DNA from: Eulemur rufifrons
Lineage: Eukaryota; Chordata; Mammalia; Primates; Lemuridae
Reading direction: 5' to 3'
Assembly (NCBI RefSeq): GCF_041146395.1
Contig: NC_090984.1
Span: forward strand, 82,905,114-82,969,113
DNA length: 64,000 nt
Part shown: piece after piece, positions 13,595 to 24,925 of the stretch
How the letters are laid out: every line of letters starts with the position of its first letter
Numbering within the stretch: the first letter of the stretch is position 1
Notes under the pieces: model-generated
What the model saw: the letters and a program-made list of their open reading frames with translations, nothing else
What the model was told of the DNA's origin: nothing
The model's database searches: none
Translations under genes and position numbers: made by a program

Positions 13595-13765
13595 TACCGT
13601 GTTTCTCAGACTGTGGGCCATGGGCCACCAGCTTCAGAATGACTTGGAATGCCTCTTTTAAAGGCAGTTCCTGGGCCCCCTGCTCAGAATCTCTGGTAGT
13701 GACTCCTGAGGACATGGATTCTGTTGCATGCTATCGTCTAAGGACCACTACTCTAAGTACTTATG
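13595..13765. mobile_element. MER5-like hAT fragment
   Basis: Resembles the nonautonomous hAT-Charlie MER5 group: 'gtttctcagactgtgggcca' at one end, 'ttcctgggccccctgctcag' in the middle and 'gaatctctggtagtgactcc' after it. Diverged; TIRs are not clear on both sides. Confidence 0.6.
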
Positions 13766-14040
13766 ACAGCTTGCTTTGCATGCTGCCAAAGGAAAGGCAC
13801 AGACAAACTGTAAGAATGCCTGCTCGTATGCCCGTGGCCGCAGGCAGTGGCTGCCTGGGTGTGGCCGTGTAACCCGTGGGTGAGAATCTAACCAGCTCGT
13901 AGACACGGGATGCTGTGAGGAAGGCGCGCGTGGGTTTGACTCTGCTTCTGTCAGCCGTGGCCCTGTGGGAGGACGGCCTCCAGCTCTCATTCTTTAATAA
14001 GCTGGTCACATTGTAGACAGTGCTCACAATGACAGAGGGA

Positions 14041-14063
14041 ATTGGAGCTGGGTCAGCTCCAAT
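14041..14063. other. Perfect short palindrome
   Basis: Ten-base arms attggagctg / cagctccaat around a 3-base loop (ggt). Not attached to any recognised gene or transposon end. Confidence 0.8.
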
Positions 14064-15784
14064 CCACAAATTGCAAATAATTTGCCAAGGGAAATCCCTT
14101 TCCCTTCGGTTCTGCCCCAAATCTACATTTTCTTCTATTTAGAACCAGGAGACTCAGGCGGAATTTATTTTAATGAAGGGAGCTGTGGGCTCCCGGGCCT
14201 TCCCTCGCTGAGAACTAACACTGTTTCTCCATGTCAATGCTAAAAGCCGGGAGCGGGGTGCTGGTCTTCACCCCGAGGTGACAGGAAGACGGCACCTGCT
14301 CACCTCGGGTCGTACGGGCCCAAGCAAGAGCCCATCTGGCTTGAGCTAGAGACCCAGAACTGGGCCCCAGAGTTCCTGTGGTCTCTAGGAGAAGTCCTCT
14401 AACCTCTCCATGCCATCAAGTGGGACAAGAATATCTGATCCATTTGTCTGACAAAGCGGTTGAAATCAAAAGAGAGCAGGTATTTGGGCATCACAAACGA
14501 CGAGCTGAGAAAGAATCGTTAGACGCTACCAAACCCGGCAACCTTGGGAAGAGAGGAAAACACTAGACAGCTCCTTCTCGCCTCCTTCTTGCCTCCCGAC
14601 TCCCCTCCTTCCTAGCCCCCTGGTGCGGACCCTCGGTGCCCGTCGTCTGAGTTCCCGCCACACCCGCTGGCGTGGCCACTCTGACTCCCACCTCCTCCCG
14701 CCCCCCCGCCATCCCTCGCCCCTGCGTATTCATCCGTCAGGACTTCCCTAGCTGTGAGTGGCGGCTAATAACCAACGAGCTCGCAGATGGGTCCCCCTTC
14801 AAGCCCAGCTGGCTGCAGTGCTCAGATGCTGTCATCAGGTGTCACCCTCGTGCCGTGGCCCTGCTTTCCTCTGCGCTGGTTCAGGGCTCAGACTCTTGCC
14901 CGCAGCGGCAGGAGTGTCAGCAGCTCCCGGCTTGCAGCTCACCAGCCCAGCAATCGCGGAGGAAAGCAAAGTCCTCGGCTGTACCTCCGGAACACTTCCC
15001 GAGACTCTTCCTGGCTGGACCTGGTTCCCACGCCCACCACTCCTGGACCTGGGACTAGAGGTAGAGTCACCGTGGCCCCATGGGCAGAACGGTGGCTCTG
15101 GGGAAACTGAAGTCCTTTTACTACAGGAGGAGGGACAGAAGGATAAAGGCAAGAAGCAACTGGTACCAACCACATCTTGCCAGACTTTCGATGTTACCTC
15201 AGCTGTCACCACGCTCAGAAACCAGGGCGCTCTGGTTCATGGAGCTCCCGTCAATCACGCCAGGTCCAGCCTTGACTGCCTGGTTCTGGGGGCCCCAGAG
15301 AGTCAGGCTGCACCCTGCTGATCCTACCTTGTCTTCCAAACCCTCTGTTCTAGCTCATCCCGTCCCCTTCACTGCCCTGTGACGATATCCCACCTCCACA
15401 CCTCGGCTTACAATGTAACCCCCTCTGGGATGTCATCACTCAACTCCTTGAGTAACTAAATCTTGCTCATCTTTCAAGGCCCAGTTTGAATTCCATGTTG
15501 TTGATGAATGACTTCGGTGAATAAGGATCTCTTTCCTCTCTCGACTCCTGCTGCCCTTGTTAGCACCTTCAAACCCTTCAGTATTTTACTGTTTGAGGCC
15601 TTTGTGCTAGGGTAGACGGCGTGGTGCCTGCCTTCACCAGCTAGTGGTTTTATGGGGGAAGTAAACAAGGAAACAGTTGCCAAAGTGGAATCCTCTAAGG
15701 CATATATTTACCCCTGTCTGTCACTCACTCAGGTACACTGATAATAATCCTGATGATAACAGCCCCCACGACCATAAAGTGAAC

Positions 15785-16460
15785 ACTTATCAAGCACTTA
15801 ACTATGTGCCAGGCACAATGCTAAACTTCGTATAGACAGCGTTTCATTTAATTCTCACAATAACTCTATGACATGGGTATTATTTAATCTCCTGTAGCAA
15901 ACAGCTTTTGTGCCTCATGACGCATCCCTGACCCACTTCTGATTTCAGCCACAGCTGCAGTGAGATTTGTTTGCAGGCTCATTCTTCCCAGAGGAAGTTA
16001 GTGCCCCCTGGGGCACTCCTCAGCCACCGAGGATGAGAGCCTGGAGCGATGTCTCAGGCTCCCCCACTTCAGAGGGATAATTCTGGGTGCATACATGGTT
16101 TCTCTAAGGGTCCCTAACAGGATTGAGCCTCAATCGTCCACAACAGTAACCAGGAGCTCGATAACATTCCATGTTGTTTATTCCTCCCCGAATCTGCCTC
16201 ATTTTCTCTCTTCCTACATTTCTGCTTTCTAGGATCGCCCTCACCACCACCCCTAATAATCTACCTGCATCCAAGTCCTTGACTCAGGCACTGCTTTGGG
16301 AGGAATTCAAATTAACTCACCCCCATTTTAGAGACAGTCAATTTGAGATTTGGAAAGGTTGATGTTTCCCCAAATTCTCACTGCTGTAAAGTGGCAGATC
16401 AAGGATACGAACCTAGGTCTGTCTCCATTCCAAAGATTTAACTCCTAATGCTATCTCGTA
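15785..16460 (+). mobile_element. MIR SINE split by an unnamed insertion
   Basis: The MIR left part is at about 15,785-15,888 ('aactatgtgccaggcacaat', 'ttctcacaataactctatga'). The right part is at about 16,318-16,460 ('cccattttagagacagtcaa', 'gtggcagatcaaggatacga', 'cctaggtctgtctccattcc'). The intervening ~430 bp belong to another, probably LTR-like, repeat in reverse, with similar 6-7 bp words (ttaatct / ttaactc) at the two joins. Confidence 0.5.
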
Positions 16461-17301
16461 CTGTAAATTGAATGCAAGTAGGTAAGAGGGAGGTTAGAAT
16501 GAAAGTTCAGAATCTGTTCTTATTTGTAGAATAAGCAGATCGTTTGTAGACTTGAAATCTCTGAATTACTTCCCTGGAATGAAGAACTCAGTGAGCTCCT
16601 TCTTTTCGATACTGACGTTTTCTTCACTGTGGCCATCTGGTGCCTAGAAAGGGTCAGCAGTAGCTTCCAGGTTCGCCTTGCACAGAAAATATTTCCTGGA
16701 ATTGAGGAATCTGTGCAAGGAAAACCAAGAAGAATGATTATAACAGGGAAGGTTCTGAGTGTTTATTTTTCTTCAGGACTCTCAGGAGAGAACAATATCT
16801 TCCTTTTCCACCGACTGTTCTAACAACTGCTTCTCTGTCATCTCGGAGCCCAGTGCCCCTCCAAGTGTCAGAGGCAGGGTCATCTGGGTGGTAGCTGAGG
16901 TTTTCTGTGGCTTCACTGTCCAAGACATGATTTGAGAAAAGGATCAAGAAAGAATCTCAGGACAAAGGCCCTTGCAAATGCAGTTTTAAGGACTCATCCA
17001 GAGCTTCTTTAGGAAAAATGCATGATGCTCCTTCCTTTCCCCACCCTCACCCCATGTCCTGTCCTTACTCCAGGAATATGCAATATCCAACTCAAATGTG
17101 TGACAGAATCCCAGCACAGATCCACAGATGCTGCTGCACACGCATGTACTTGCATATGCACACACACAAGGGAAAGCTGTTCCATGATACTTGTGAAAGC
17201 AAACTGTCATTCTAAGAAGGGGACTGGCACGATGTACTGGCACATCCCATCACCGAAAAATTACTACTCCCAGCTGTAGGTCATCTTGGTTTAGTTCATA
17301 A

Positions 17302-18305
17302 CAGCAGTTCTCAAAGCATGTTCCAAGAACTCTTGAGGGTCTTTGAGACCCTTCCAGGGGATCTACAGGGTCAAAATTATTTTCATAATAGTACTATGAC
17401 GTTATTTGCCTTTTCTACTCTCCTTCTCTAAAGTCCTGGAGATTTTAGAGGCTACATATTGATGTCACAAAAGATTGAATGTAAACGCACATAAGAGAAC
17501 CCAGCTGTCTTCTATTAAGGCAGACAGTAAAAAGATTTGCAAAAATGTAAAATGACACCACTCACCCCAGCATACATTTTTTTTATTTTGGAAAATATAG
17601 TTGTGGTTTTTTTTTCATAAAAAATAGGTTATTTATGTTAACATGTAATGGGCTTGTCGTTATTTTCAATGAATTAATAAATGCATATTTTTAAAAAATT
17701 TTCTCAGCTTTAACTTGTAATATGGCAAATAGTAATAGATATTTTAGGGGTGAGGGGAAACTTGCTCTTTCCCCTGAAAGTTTGCTGAAAGATAAACTCA
17801 CAATTAAGGCAGATTAGTAAGAGAAAGGTTTATTTACCATGAGCACTGGGGGATCACAGTGATTACTCAATATCCCAATGTAGTTCAGGTATTTTTATAC
17901 CTGTCTTTTTGGAGGGGAGGGGAAATGAGGAGCACAGGTCATTCTGTTTAGGGGTGACAAGTGGTGCTAGGGAGGACAAATGGATGGTGGAGACAGATTG
18001 ACTTATAAATGATTCTCTTTGCAAATTAAATTAACCTAAGGGACAGTTATTATATTTAAATGATTTGGGCCTAGTTGCATTGTTGATCATTTTTTCCTGC
18101 GATATACTGAGATAACAGGGAGAGGAAGGGAAGTCTGTTGTTCTTTTTCAAGGCTTGTTAATCAAAATACCAAGGAGTCATATTGTGGGATAAAATTTCC
18201 TGAGCTTCTTCAGTATAACCCATATAAACCAAAGCCCTAATAATTTGAGGAAGTCCTCAATAATTTTTAAAAGTGCAAAGGGATCGTAAAGTTTGAGAAC
18301 TGCTG
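17302..18305. mobile_element. hAT-type DNA transposon with perfect 14-bp TIRs
   Basis: Starts with cagcagttctcaaa (17,302-17,315) and ends with its exact reverse complement (18,292-18,305). The inner flanks ('gggtctttgagacccttcca' left, 'gaagtcctcaataattttta' right) match the style of hAT-Charlie nonautonomous elements. No clean 8-bp target duplication remains. The copy is split by an LTR at about 17,751-18,212; without it the element is about 540 bp. No transposase frame. Confidence 0.7.
17751..18212 (-). mobile_element. Solitary LTR nested in the hAT element
   Basis: Begins TG and ends CA. On the minus strand it shows the order expected in an LTR: a TATAAAAA box (17,892-17,899), then AATAAA (17,829-17,834), then about 80 bp to the 3' end. 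No gag/pol/env sequence flanks it, so it is a solo LTR. The family was not identified and no clear target duplication is visible, so either boundary could be off by a few bases. Confidence 0.6.
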
Positions 18306-18446
18306 TTTTACATAATGTCTTCTAGTTCAACTCCCTGTTTGCAGATGGGCAAATTTAAGTGTCATTCAAAATTATATTGCTATTTAGTGATAGAGTTATA
18401 AGTAGGACATAAATACAAGGAGGAAATATTCAAAATGGCAAGCTGG

Positions 18447-18739
<293 letters not shown>

Positions 18740-18848
18740 CAAGCTGGAAGTGCCTTAGGTTATCCCCTAGGATGCTGTTCAAATATTTTATAGAAAAACA
18801 TCCCGGAATTCAATCTCACAATTATATACCATATTAAAAGATAATTTT

Positions 18849-19532
18849 TGTCTTCCGGTCCCAGGCTCTTCAGCAGCTGCGGGTTACGGTGTAGACATGG
18901 CCAAGTCCAAGAACCACACCACACACAACAAGTCCCGAAAGTGGCACAGAAATGGCATCAAGAAACCCCGATCACAAAGATATGGATCTCTTAAGGGGGT
19001 GGACCCCAAGTTCCTGAGGAACATGCACTTTGCCAAGAAGCACAACAAGAAGGGCCTGAAGAAGATGCAGGCCAACAATGCCAAGGCCATGAGTGGACGT
19101 GCTGAAGCTATCAAGGCCCTCGTAAAGCCCAAGGAGGTTAAGGCTAAGATCCCAAAGGGCATGAGCCGCAAGCTCAGTCAACTTGCCTACATTGCCCACC
19201 CTAAGCTTGGGAAGCATGCTCGTGCGCGCATTGCCAAGGGTCTCAGGCTCTGCCGGCCAAAGGCCAAGGATCCAACCAAGGCCCAGTCTAAGGTCCAGTC
19301 TAAGGCCCAGTCCAAGGTCCAATCTGCGGCTTCAGCTGCAGCACCAGCTTCAGTTCCAGCTCCAGCTCAGGCTCCCAAAGGTGCCCAGGCCCCTGCAAAG
19401 GCTCCAGAGTAGAGGCCTCTGTCTGCCAACATGAGGACAGAAGGACTGGTGTGACCCCTGGGCTGCTGTCTGCATGGGGCTGGGGTCCTCCTGTACTATT
19501 TGTACAAATAAACCTGAGGCAGGAAAAAAAAA
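18849..19532 (+). pseudogene. RPL29: RPL29 processed retrocopy with intact ORF
   Basis: An intronless copy of the ribosomal protein eL29 mRNA. It has a pyrimidine-rich 5' end typical of ribosomal protein mRNAs, then an ATG at 18,897 and an open frame to TAG at 19,410-19,412 (171 residues; human RPL29 has 159). A full 3' UTR with AAATAAAC (19,506) and a poly-A tail follow. The 13-bp direct repeats aaaagataatttt at 18,836-18,848 and 19,533-19,545 prove L1-driven retroposition. The start [20 protein letters not shown] is clearly eL29. The extra length sits in the lysine/alanine-rich tail, where four 12-bp units encode K-(A/V)-Q-S. Several replacements versus remembered human protein (for example E30G, R44H, D/R to S/Q near 94) suggest drift. 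There is no promoter of its own, so it is most likely a pseudogene despite the open frame. Confidence 0.9.
19278..19325 (+). repeat. In-frame 12-bp tandem repeat in RPL29 copy
   Basis: Four units: aaggcccagtct, aaggtccagtct, aaggcccagtcc, aaggtccaatct. They alternate GCC/GTC at the second codon, so a 24-bp unit (KAQSKVQS) was probably duplicated after an initial 12-bp duplication. The repeat keeps the frame. Confidence 0.9.
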
Positions 19533-20090
19533 AAAAGATAATTTTCCACCAAAAAAGTGTAAAATCATGACGACTATACAGGTGTTAAATGAACACATGT
19601 CAAAGGCTTTGTTTAAGTCATCATTAGTAAGGAAACCAGGCAGGTGTTACAACTGGTAAAAGCAAAAGTTAAAAAGCAGATACAGTTGTAGATAAGGAAT
19701 ACTGAAATGAATTTGCAAATGGATGCAATACTAGCTTCTTTCACAAAGGGGGTGACAAGTCAGTAGAGCCTCCGCTAGACAGAATTTAGTTGCATGTCCA
19801 AAGCAAGAATTATTTTGCTTTGCTATCAGTTATCTACAACTTACAGCATTATAAAATAGCTCAAAGCAAAGAAAGAGACAGAGCTCCCACAGAATCAGAA
19901 TTAGGTAACACGGAAGACTATACTCTGGACAATGCATAGTTTTCCATTGAAGTGTAGGTTTTTCCTTACAATTAATTCTCTAGGTGCTAGGCACTGAGCT
20001 GAGCTAAGTAAGTCAGAAAAAGAACAACTTGGTGTTTACTCTGCTCTCAAAGATTTTTAAAAAATTTTTTTCAACCATCCAGTGGAATCA

Positions 20091-20115
20091 GATTGATTGA
20101 TTGATTGATTGATTT
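20091..20115. repeat. (GATT)n microsatellite
   Basis: Six consecutive GATT units. Probably polymorphic. Confidence 0.9.
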
Positions 20116-20850
20116 TCAAACCCTCAAGTAAAACCAGATCAAGGATCTTGCAATCCTTTCCTATTACATAACACATTGATAATGTTGGCGAGTACCCCGG
20201 TTCTCTCATAGCTAGACATAGGCATTTCTTAGGGTTCATCTCCACCTATTGGCTAATAAAAGCTACCACAGTGCCTGCTGTGCTTCTTGACATCCTACCT
20301 AAAGCTCCACCAGGTAATAATATCCCCTCATATTGCAGAAGAGGAAACAGAAGCTAAGTCACATGTCCAAAATCTCAACCGGTAAGGTTCCAACAGGTTC
20401 AAACCCCATGTATCCAGCTCCATCTACACTCTCTCCCCTAATTTGATGCCAATCCAGTGGAGGGCCTCCTTGGCAAGAAATGCATTTTGCGGTTAATATT
20501 CATACCAGAAAGGACAGTAGTTGGACTGACCATGAGAATCATGTGTTTTTTATTAACCCTTCAACTCAGTCCAGAATTTTTAACAGCTCTCTGCTCAATA
20601 ATAGACATAGTAGGACCTCAAAAATATGTTTTGGATCCTTCATCTTTCTTGGAGGATGACTACTTCTACATGGTCCCAGGGAGAAGAATTTACAAAGATA
20701 TTCTCTCAGAGAGATTGTGGACATTGTAGATGGAGTTTAAAGGTTAGGCTGAGGGTTGGCTTAGAGCAGGAGTTGGCAAACCAGAGCCCAGGGGCCAAAT
20801 CTGGTTGGTTTTTATGTAGCTTACAAGCTATTAAAAATAATGGTTTTTAC

Positions 20851-20963
20851 TGTAAGGGTGTGGAACTCACTAGGAGCTCACAGCATGGTAGAGAAAGATT
20901 TCTCACACAAAGATTAGGATATAAAGAAGTAAAAAGTTTATTTTGATTTCTTAGAAAGAGAGA

Positions 20964-20996
<33 letters not shown>

Positions 20997-21419
20997 GGAG
21001 AGACAGAGAGAAGGGAAAGAAAGAAAAGACAGAGGCCATGAAAAAAAGAAAGTACCAGTCCCTGAACAAAAGGTACACACATTTTTTTATGGAAACAAAA
21101 AAAATAGTGATTACTATCAGCTGATAATAAAAATGACGTTAGAGTCATTGTGTCTAGATTTTCTCTTTTTCCTTTGCCTGGAGATGTTCTCATTTATATT
21201 CTGGCGAAACTGGTCTGATGAGAAAAATTCACAATTCTTTTCTGTCTACTCAACTCTTTTTAAATACTATAAAAACACTCTCAACATGTGATCAATTAAC
21301 AAAAAATCTCAGATGATTAATCTTAAAAACAAAAATTAAGATACATGCCTGTTATTTAACAAGAGTTAGATAATTTATTTTTCCCTGTTAGTTAATTTAT
21401 TAACAAGGCCATCCTATCA
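20851..21419 (-). mobile_element. Solo LTR with 5-bp target duplication
   Basis: Starts TG (20,851), ends CA (21,419) and is flanked by tttac at 20,846-20,850 and 21,420-21,424. On the minus strand AATAAA (20,937-20,942) lies about 86 bp before the 3' end, as in an LTR with a short R/U5. A (GA)n tract lies inside. The family was not identified and no internal retroviral genes are present. Confidence 0.75.
20953..21010. repeat. (GA)n microsatellite
   Basis: A nearly pure GA run of about 55 bp with a few C or G interruptions, inside the solo LTR. Confidence 0.9.
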
Positions 21420-22140
21420 TTTACCTTTATTAATGAGTGAAAAAAATTAAAAGGAAAGGATGCCATTTTGTGACATGAAAATTATATGAAGTTCAAATTT
21501 CAGTGTTCATAAATTTTCATTAGAATACAGCTTCACCCATTCATTTCATATTTTCTGTGCCGGCTTCGAAGCTCTAAGGGCAGGTTTGAGAAGTTGTAAC
21601 AGAGACTGTATAGCATGCAAAAGTGAAAATATCTATTATCTGGCCCTCTACAGAAAAAGTTTGCCAACTCCTGGCTTAGAGTCACTTTCTGTTTGAGAAT
21701 AATTTCTCAGGAACCCCAGAGTGAGTAGTTCAGAAGGATTGCAACATGGCATGTCCTAAATGTTAGAATTACTTGAGGGAAATGGTGTTATTGCAAGAGT
21801 CTTGGTAAGAAGGCCAAGCCCCACCAGAGGCTTGAAATCCTAGCCTGATACCACCGTGGGAAGGTTCTCTGCTGGGTTTCCCGCAGTTGGCACCTCTATC
21901 ACTCCATGGCTGGTTTAGGTCCTGTGGAATCCGCTTGCATTTAGCATTAATTACAATAATTAAAATTAAGCGGTGCCTCCTGTGTGGGAATTTGCCCGTC
22001 CCTGACAGAAACGCTTGCAAACGGTTCTTCTTTCTTAAGAGCACCCTCTGCTGGTCAGTTCTCAGAAAGCGCCACAGCGTCACATTTCCATCGCAAATGG
22101 GTTTGCTGCCCGGAAGAATCCAAAGGTAGATTTTTACTTT

Positions 22141-22276
22141 ATTATTATTTTTTTTTTTAAGACGGGATCTTGGCATATCGCCCTGGCTGGTCTCAAACTC
22201 CTGGGTTCAAGCCATTCTCTGGCCTCAGCCTCCCCAGTAGCTGGGACTACAGGCGAACACCACCACACCTGGCTCA
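22141..22276 (-). mobile_element. Alu-related monomer (FLAM-like)
   Basis: A single arm in reverse: a T-run, then 'gacgggatcttggcatatcg', 'ggctggtctcaaactcctgg', 'cagtagctgggactacaggc', ending near 'cacacctggct'. Only one arm of about 135 bp is present, so either a free left monomer or a truncated Alu. Confidence 0.7.
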
Positions 22277-24624
22277 AAGGTAAATTTTGATTTACAGACA
22301 AAAGCACTTTGGGTATTATCTCCGTGCCTGGTCGAGGTTTTCACAGTACATGGGCATTAACACCTGAGGATATAGAACTTCATTGTAGAACTTGGTGAGG
22401 GAACAAAACTGTGAATGCAACCTTTTGCATGCAAACCAGCAATCCCCTAGGTAAGCAAGTGAGCCCTAGGTAGGTAAAGCCTTGTTGCATGCTGGCTGCC
22501 CAGACAACCTGTTAATAGGGCAGAGCTGAGTTTATTGCTCCCACCATAAGAAAGTCTGAAAGAGCCTCAATAGAAGAGGAAGGTCTGATTCATTAAGACT
22601 CTGATGTCTGGTTTAAGGCAGATCTTTTCATGTGGGGGAGGGAGGCCTGATTAGGATTGGGTAAAGATTGTGATCTATTAGTTTAGGGTTGTGGACACAG
22701 CAAGGTTTGAGTCTAGGAATATAAACTGCCTGTGGATGACTTGATGAGACTTTCCAGAAATTCCTACAATGAAACATGAAGATTTGCAACCTTGCTCTTC
22801 CAGGACAAGAGTCTCTGAACTAGTAAAGTTGTGCTAAGGAAGGTGATGGAATAGTAGATAGTTTTGGTTTTGAGCCTCCTAAGATGGTAAGTGTAGTCTG
22901 GGAGGCCCAGTGGGGATGCAGTGTGGGCAGACTCAGTGCCCTGGTGACTTGGGATGAAATATTGGGTCTGCTCTGGGTTTGCAGCTTTGTTAGGAGTGAA
23001 TGGAACTGTGTTTATAACTCTTTGAGTGTGGGGATGTGGAGATGTGGGGATTCTGCAGCTAAAAGGTAGCCTGCCAGGAAAATTTGATCCTTGTAGGCCA
23101 CTACAGTGTTGTTTTGACATGAGCATCTGCTTAAGGCTGGAGGCTGCCAAGGTGAATGAGAGACAGCCCCTCGGGATCCCACCCCTACTTGGGAGCAGCT
23201 CTACAGAGGCCCTCGTTAAAAAGCTCCAGAAGGTGCACAGACGATAGCATTCAGGCTTGGCTGGATGTGGGGAAAATCAGGGAAACCTGTACAGAGTTGA
23301 TGTCAAAATTGAGATTCAAAGGGTGATGGGAATGCACCAGGCTGGGAAAGGATGAAGGCAGGGAGACCTCTCAGTCCTAGGAAACTGGATCAGGAATGCT
23401 CCCAGCATGTTCTGGGAACAGCAAGTGGTTCCATGTGGCTGGAGTCCAGTGTGCTTTGGGAACAAGGGAAGGAAAGGAAGTTTGAGGCCAAGTGGTCACA
23501 GGCCTTGTTGGAGAAGGTGTTGGGCTTTAACCTGGAGGTGGCATAAAGCCCCTGGAAAGGTTTTAGCAGACAAGTGCCATGATTTGATTTGTTCTTTAGA
23601 ATTCCACTCCAGCTGAGTGGTGAGTGGGTGCAAATGGACTAATAACCAGGAAGTTGTGGTCTCAATAACAGAGGCTGAGGACCTTCACAAAGAAAGTGGC
23701 CTTGAGAATGAAGAAAAGGAAAGATTCATGATGAAGAGGTGAGACCACTGTGCCTTGGTGACCCATTGAAAGTGGGGAGGAGGAAGAGAGAAGGATTTCT
23801 AGCCCGGATGGTACATTAGACTTTGGTTTCATTAGCTGTGATGGGAAATGTGAGAAAACAAGCGGGTTTATTTAGGAAGGTGGTAAGTTCAGTCTCGGAC
23901 ACGCAGGCTCTGAGGCACAGAGGACGGGGCTCTTCCAAGAAATGCAAAAATGGAGCTTCTCTGAGAGGTGGGGATTGCACAAGCAGATTTAGGCTTCACT
24001 GACAGGTAGAAAGATGAAGCCATGGAAAAGACATGGAATAGCTGAAATCAACAAAGGAGAGGATAAATCGAGAGTAAAGATAAAGGCACCCCCTGAAGGA
24101 ATGCAGGGTCAATAGTTGAGCAAACCTGGCCACCTTAGAAGTTCCTATGCTTCTCCCTCCAGGGAGAGAGGTTCTTATCTTAGGACATGTACCTGCACCA
24201 AAACTGGGGGGGCACCTGCCCAGTGAAGAGGGCCATAGGACAATATAGAGGCGTGTGCTTGGAAAAGGAAGGAAAAGAACCCCCCCTCCCCCCTCACAGG
24301 ATAGAACAGAGGAGGACAGAGAAGGTAATTAGTTTTTGTGGAACAGAGAATTTGGCCTATTTCTTACTCTGGATTTAATCAACTCAGTGCCTGAAAGGCT
24401 GGGAAACAACTGAAGTGGGAAAGAAATGCTTCCAAATGAAAGCTGCCTCTCTGGGGACCCAGTGTGCAAGCTGCAGGGGAAGCAGGGCTGTGCCTCAGCT
24501 GTCACTCGGGTCTCAGCGGCTGAGCAAGAACAAATGAATGGTCCTGAAGGGAAGCAGGGCAGAGTTGGGAATGCCTGTGTAGAGAGGTCAGCCCACGGGA
24601 AGCCCACAGCGTTCCCTGGGACAG

Positions 24625-24808
24625 CTGTTCTCAATCTCTCACGTCAGGGTCACCTGTAGGGCTTGGGGAAATGCAGATGGCTGGCCCCATGCTCAGAGGT
24701 TCAGAGCCAGCGAGTCTGGGGTGGAGCTGGAGGACGTGCAGCTCCAACGAGTTCCCAGCTGTGGCTGAGGCTGCTGGTCCAGAGACCGGTCTTTGAGAAC
24801 CGCTGGTC
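24625..24808. mobile_element. MER5-like hAT element
   Basis: Both ends are recognisable: 'agctgttctcaatctctcac' on the left and 'tctttgagaaccgctggtct' on the right, near-inverse of each other, with 'ggtcacctgtagggcttggg' following the left end, typical of the MER5 group. Confidence 0.65.
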
Positions 24809-24828
24809 TATGAGATCCCTAAAGCAGG

Positions 24829-24925
24829 GTGCTATGGTTTGAATGGATCCCCCAAAACTTCATGTGTTGAGAACGTACTCTCCAATGCTGCAGTGTGGAG
24901 AGGTGGGCCCCCGTTTGCAGTCTGG
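24829..24925 (+). mobile_element. MaLR-like LTR fragment
   Basis: Begins 'tgctatggtttgaatggatc', then 'cccccaaaacttcatgtgtt', the start of a MaLR (MST/MLT1) LTR. After about 24,925 the similarity fades, so the true end is unknown. Confidence 0.5.

Larger units (their letters stand above)
20769..21683 (-). mobile_element. hAT-type element split by a solo LTR
   Basis: The left arm (20,769-20,850, 'caggagttggcaaaccagag') and the right arm (21,420-21,683, ending 'aaaaagtttgccaactcctg') carry inverted ends 'caggagttggcaaac' / 'gtttgccaactcctg', the signature of a common mammalian hAT nonautonomous family. A related fragment lies at 29.1-29.35 kb. A 569-bp LTR interrupts it. Confidence 0.75.

Noticed and set aside
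14758..15321. 187-codon plus-strand open frame
   Set aside because: Lies in GC-rich DNA where stops are rare, several other frames overlap on both strands, low-complexity composition, no domain or splice context.
18972..19322. Minus-strand frame of 116 codons opposite RPL29 copy
   Set aside because: Shadow of the repetitive RPL29 coding sequence.
22764..23150. 128-codon minus-strand frame
   Set aside because: No domain, intergenic, no conserved start or splice pattern that I can see.
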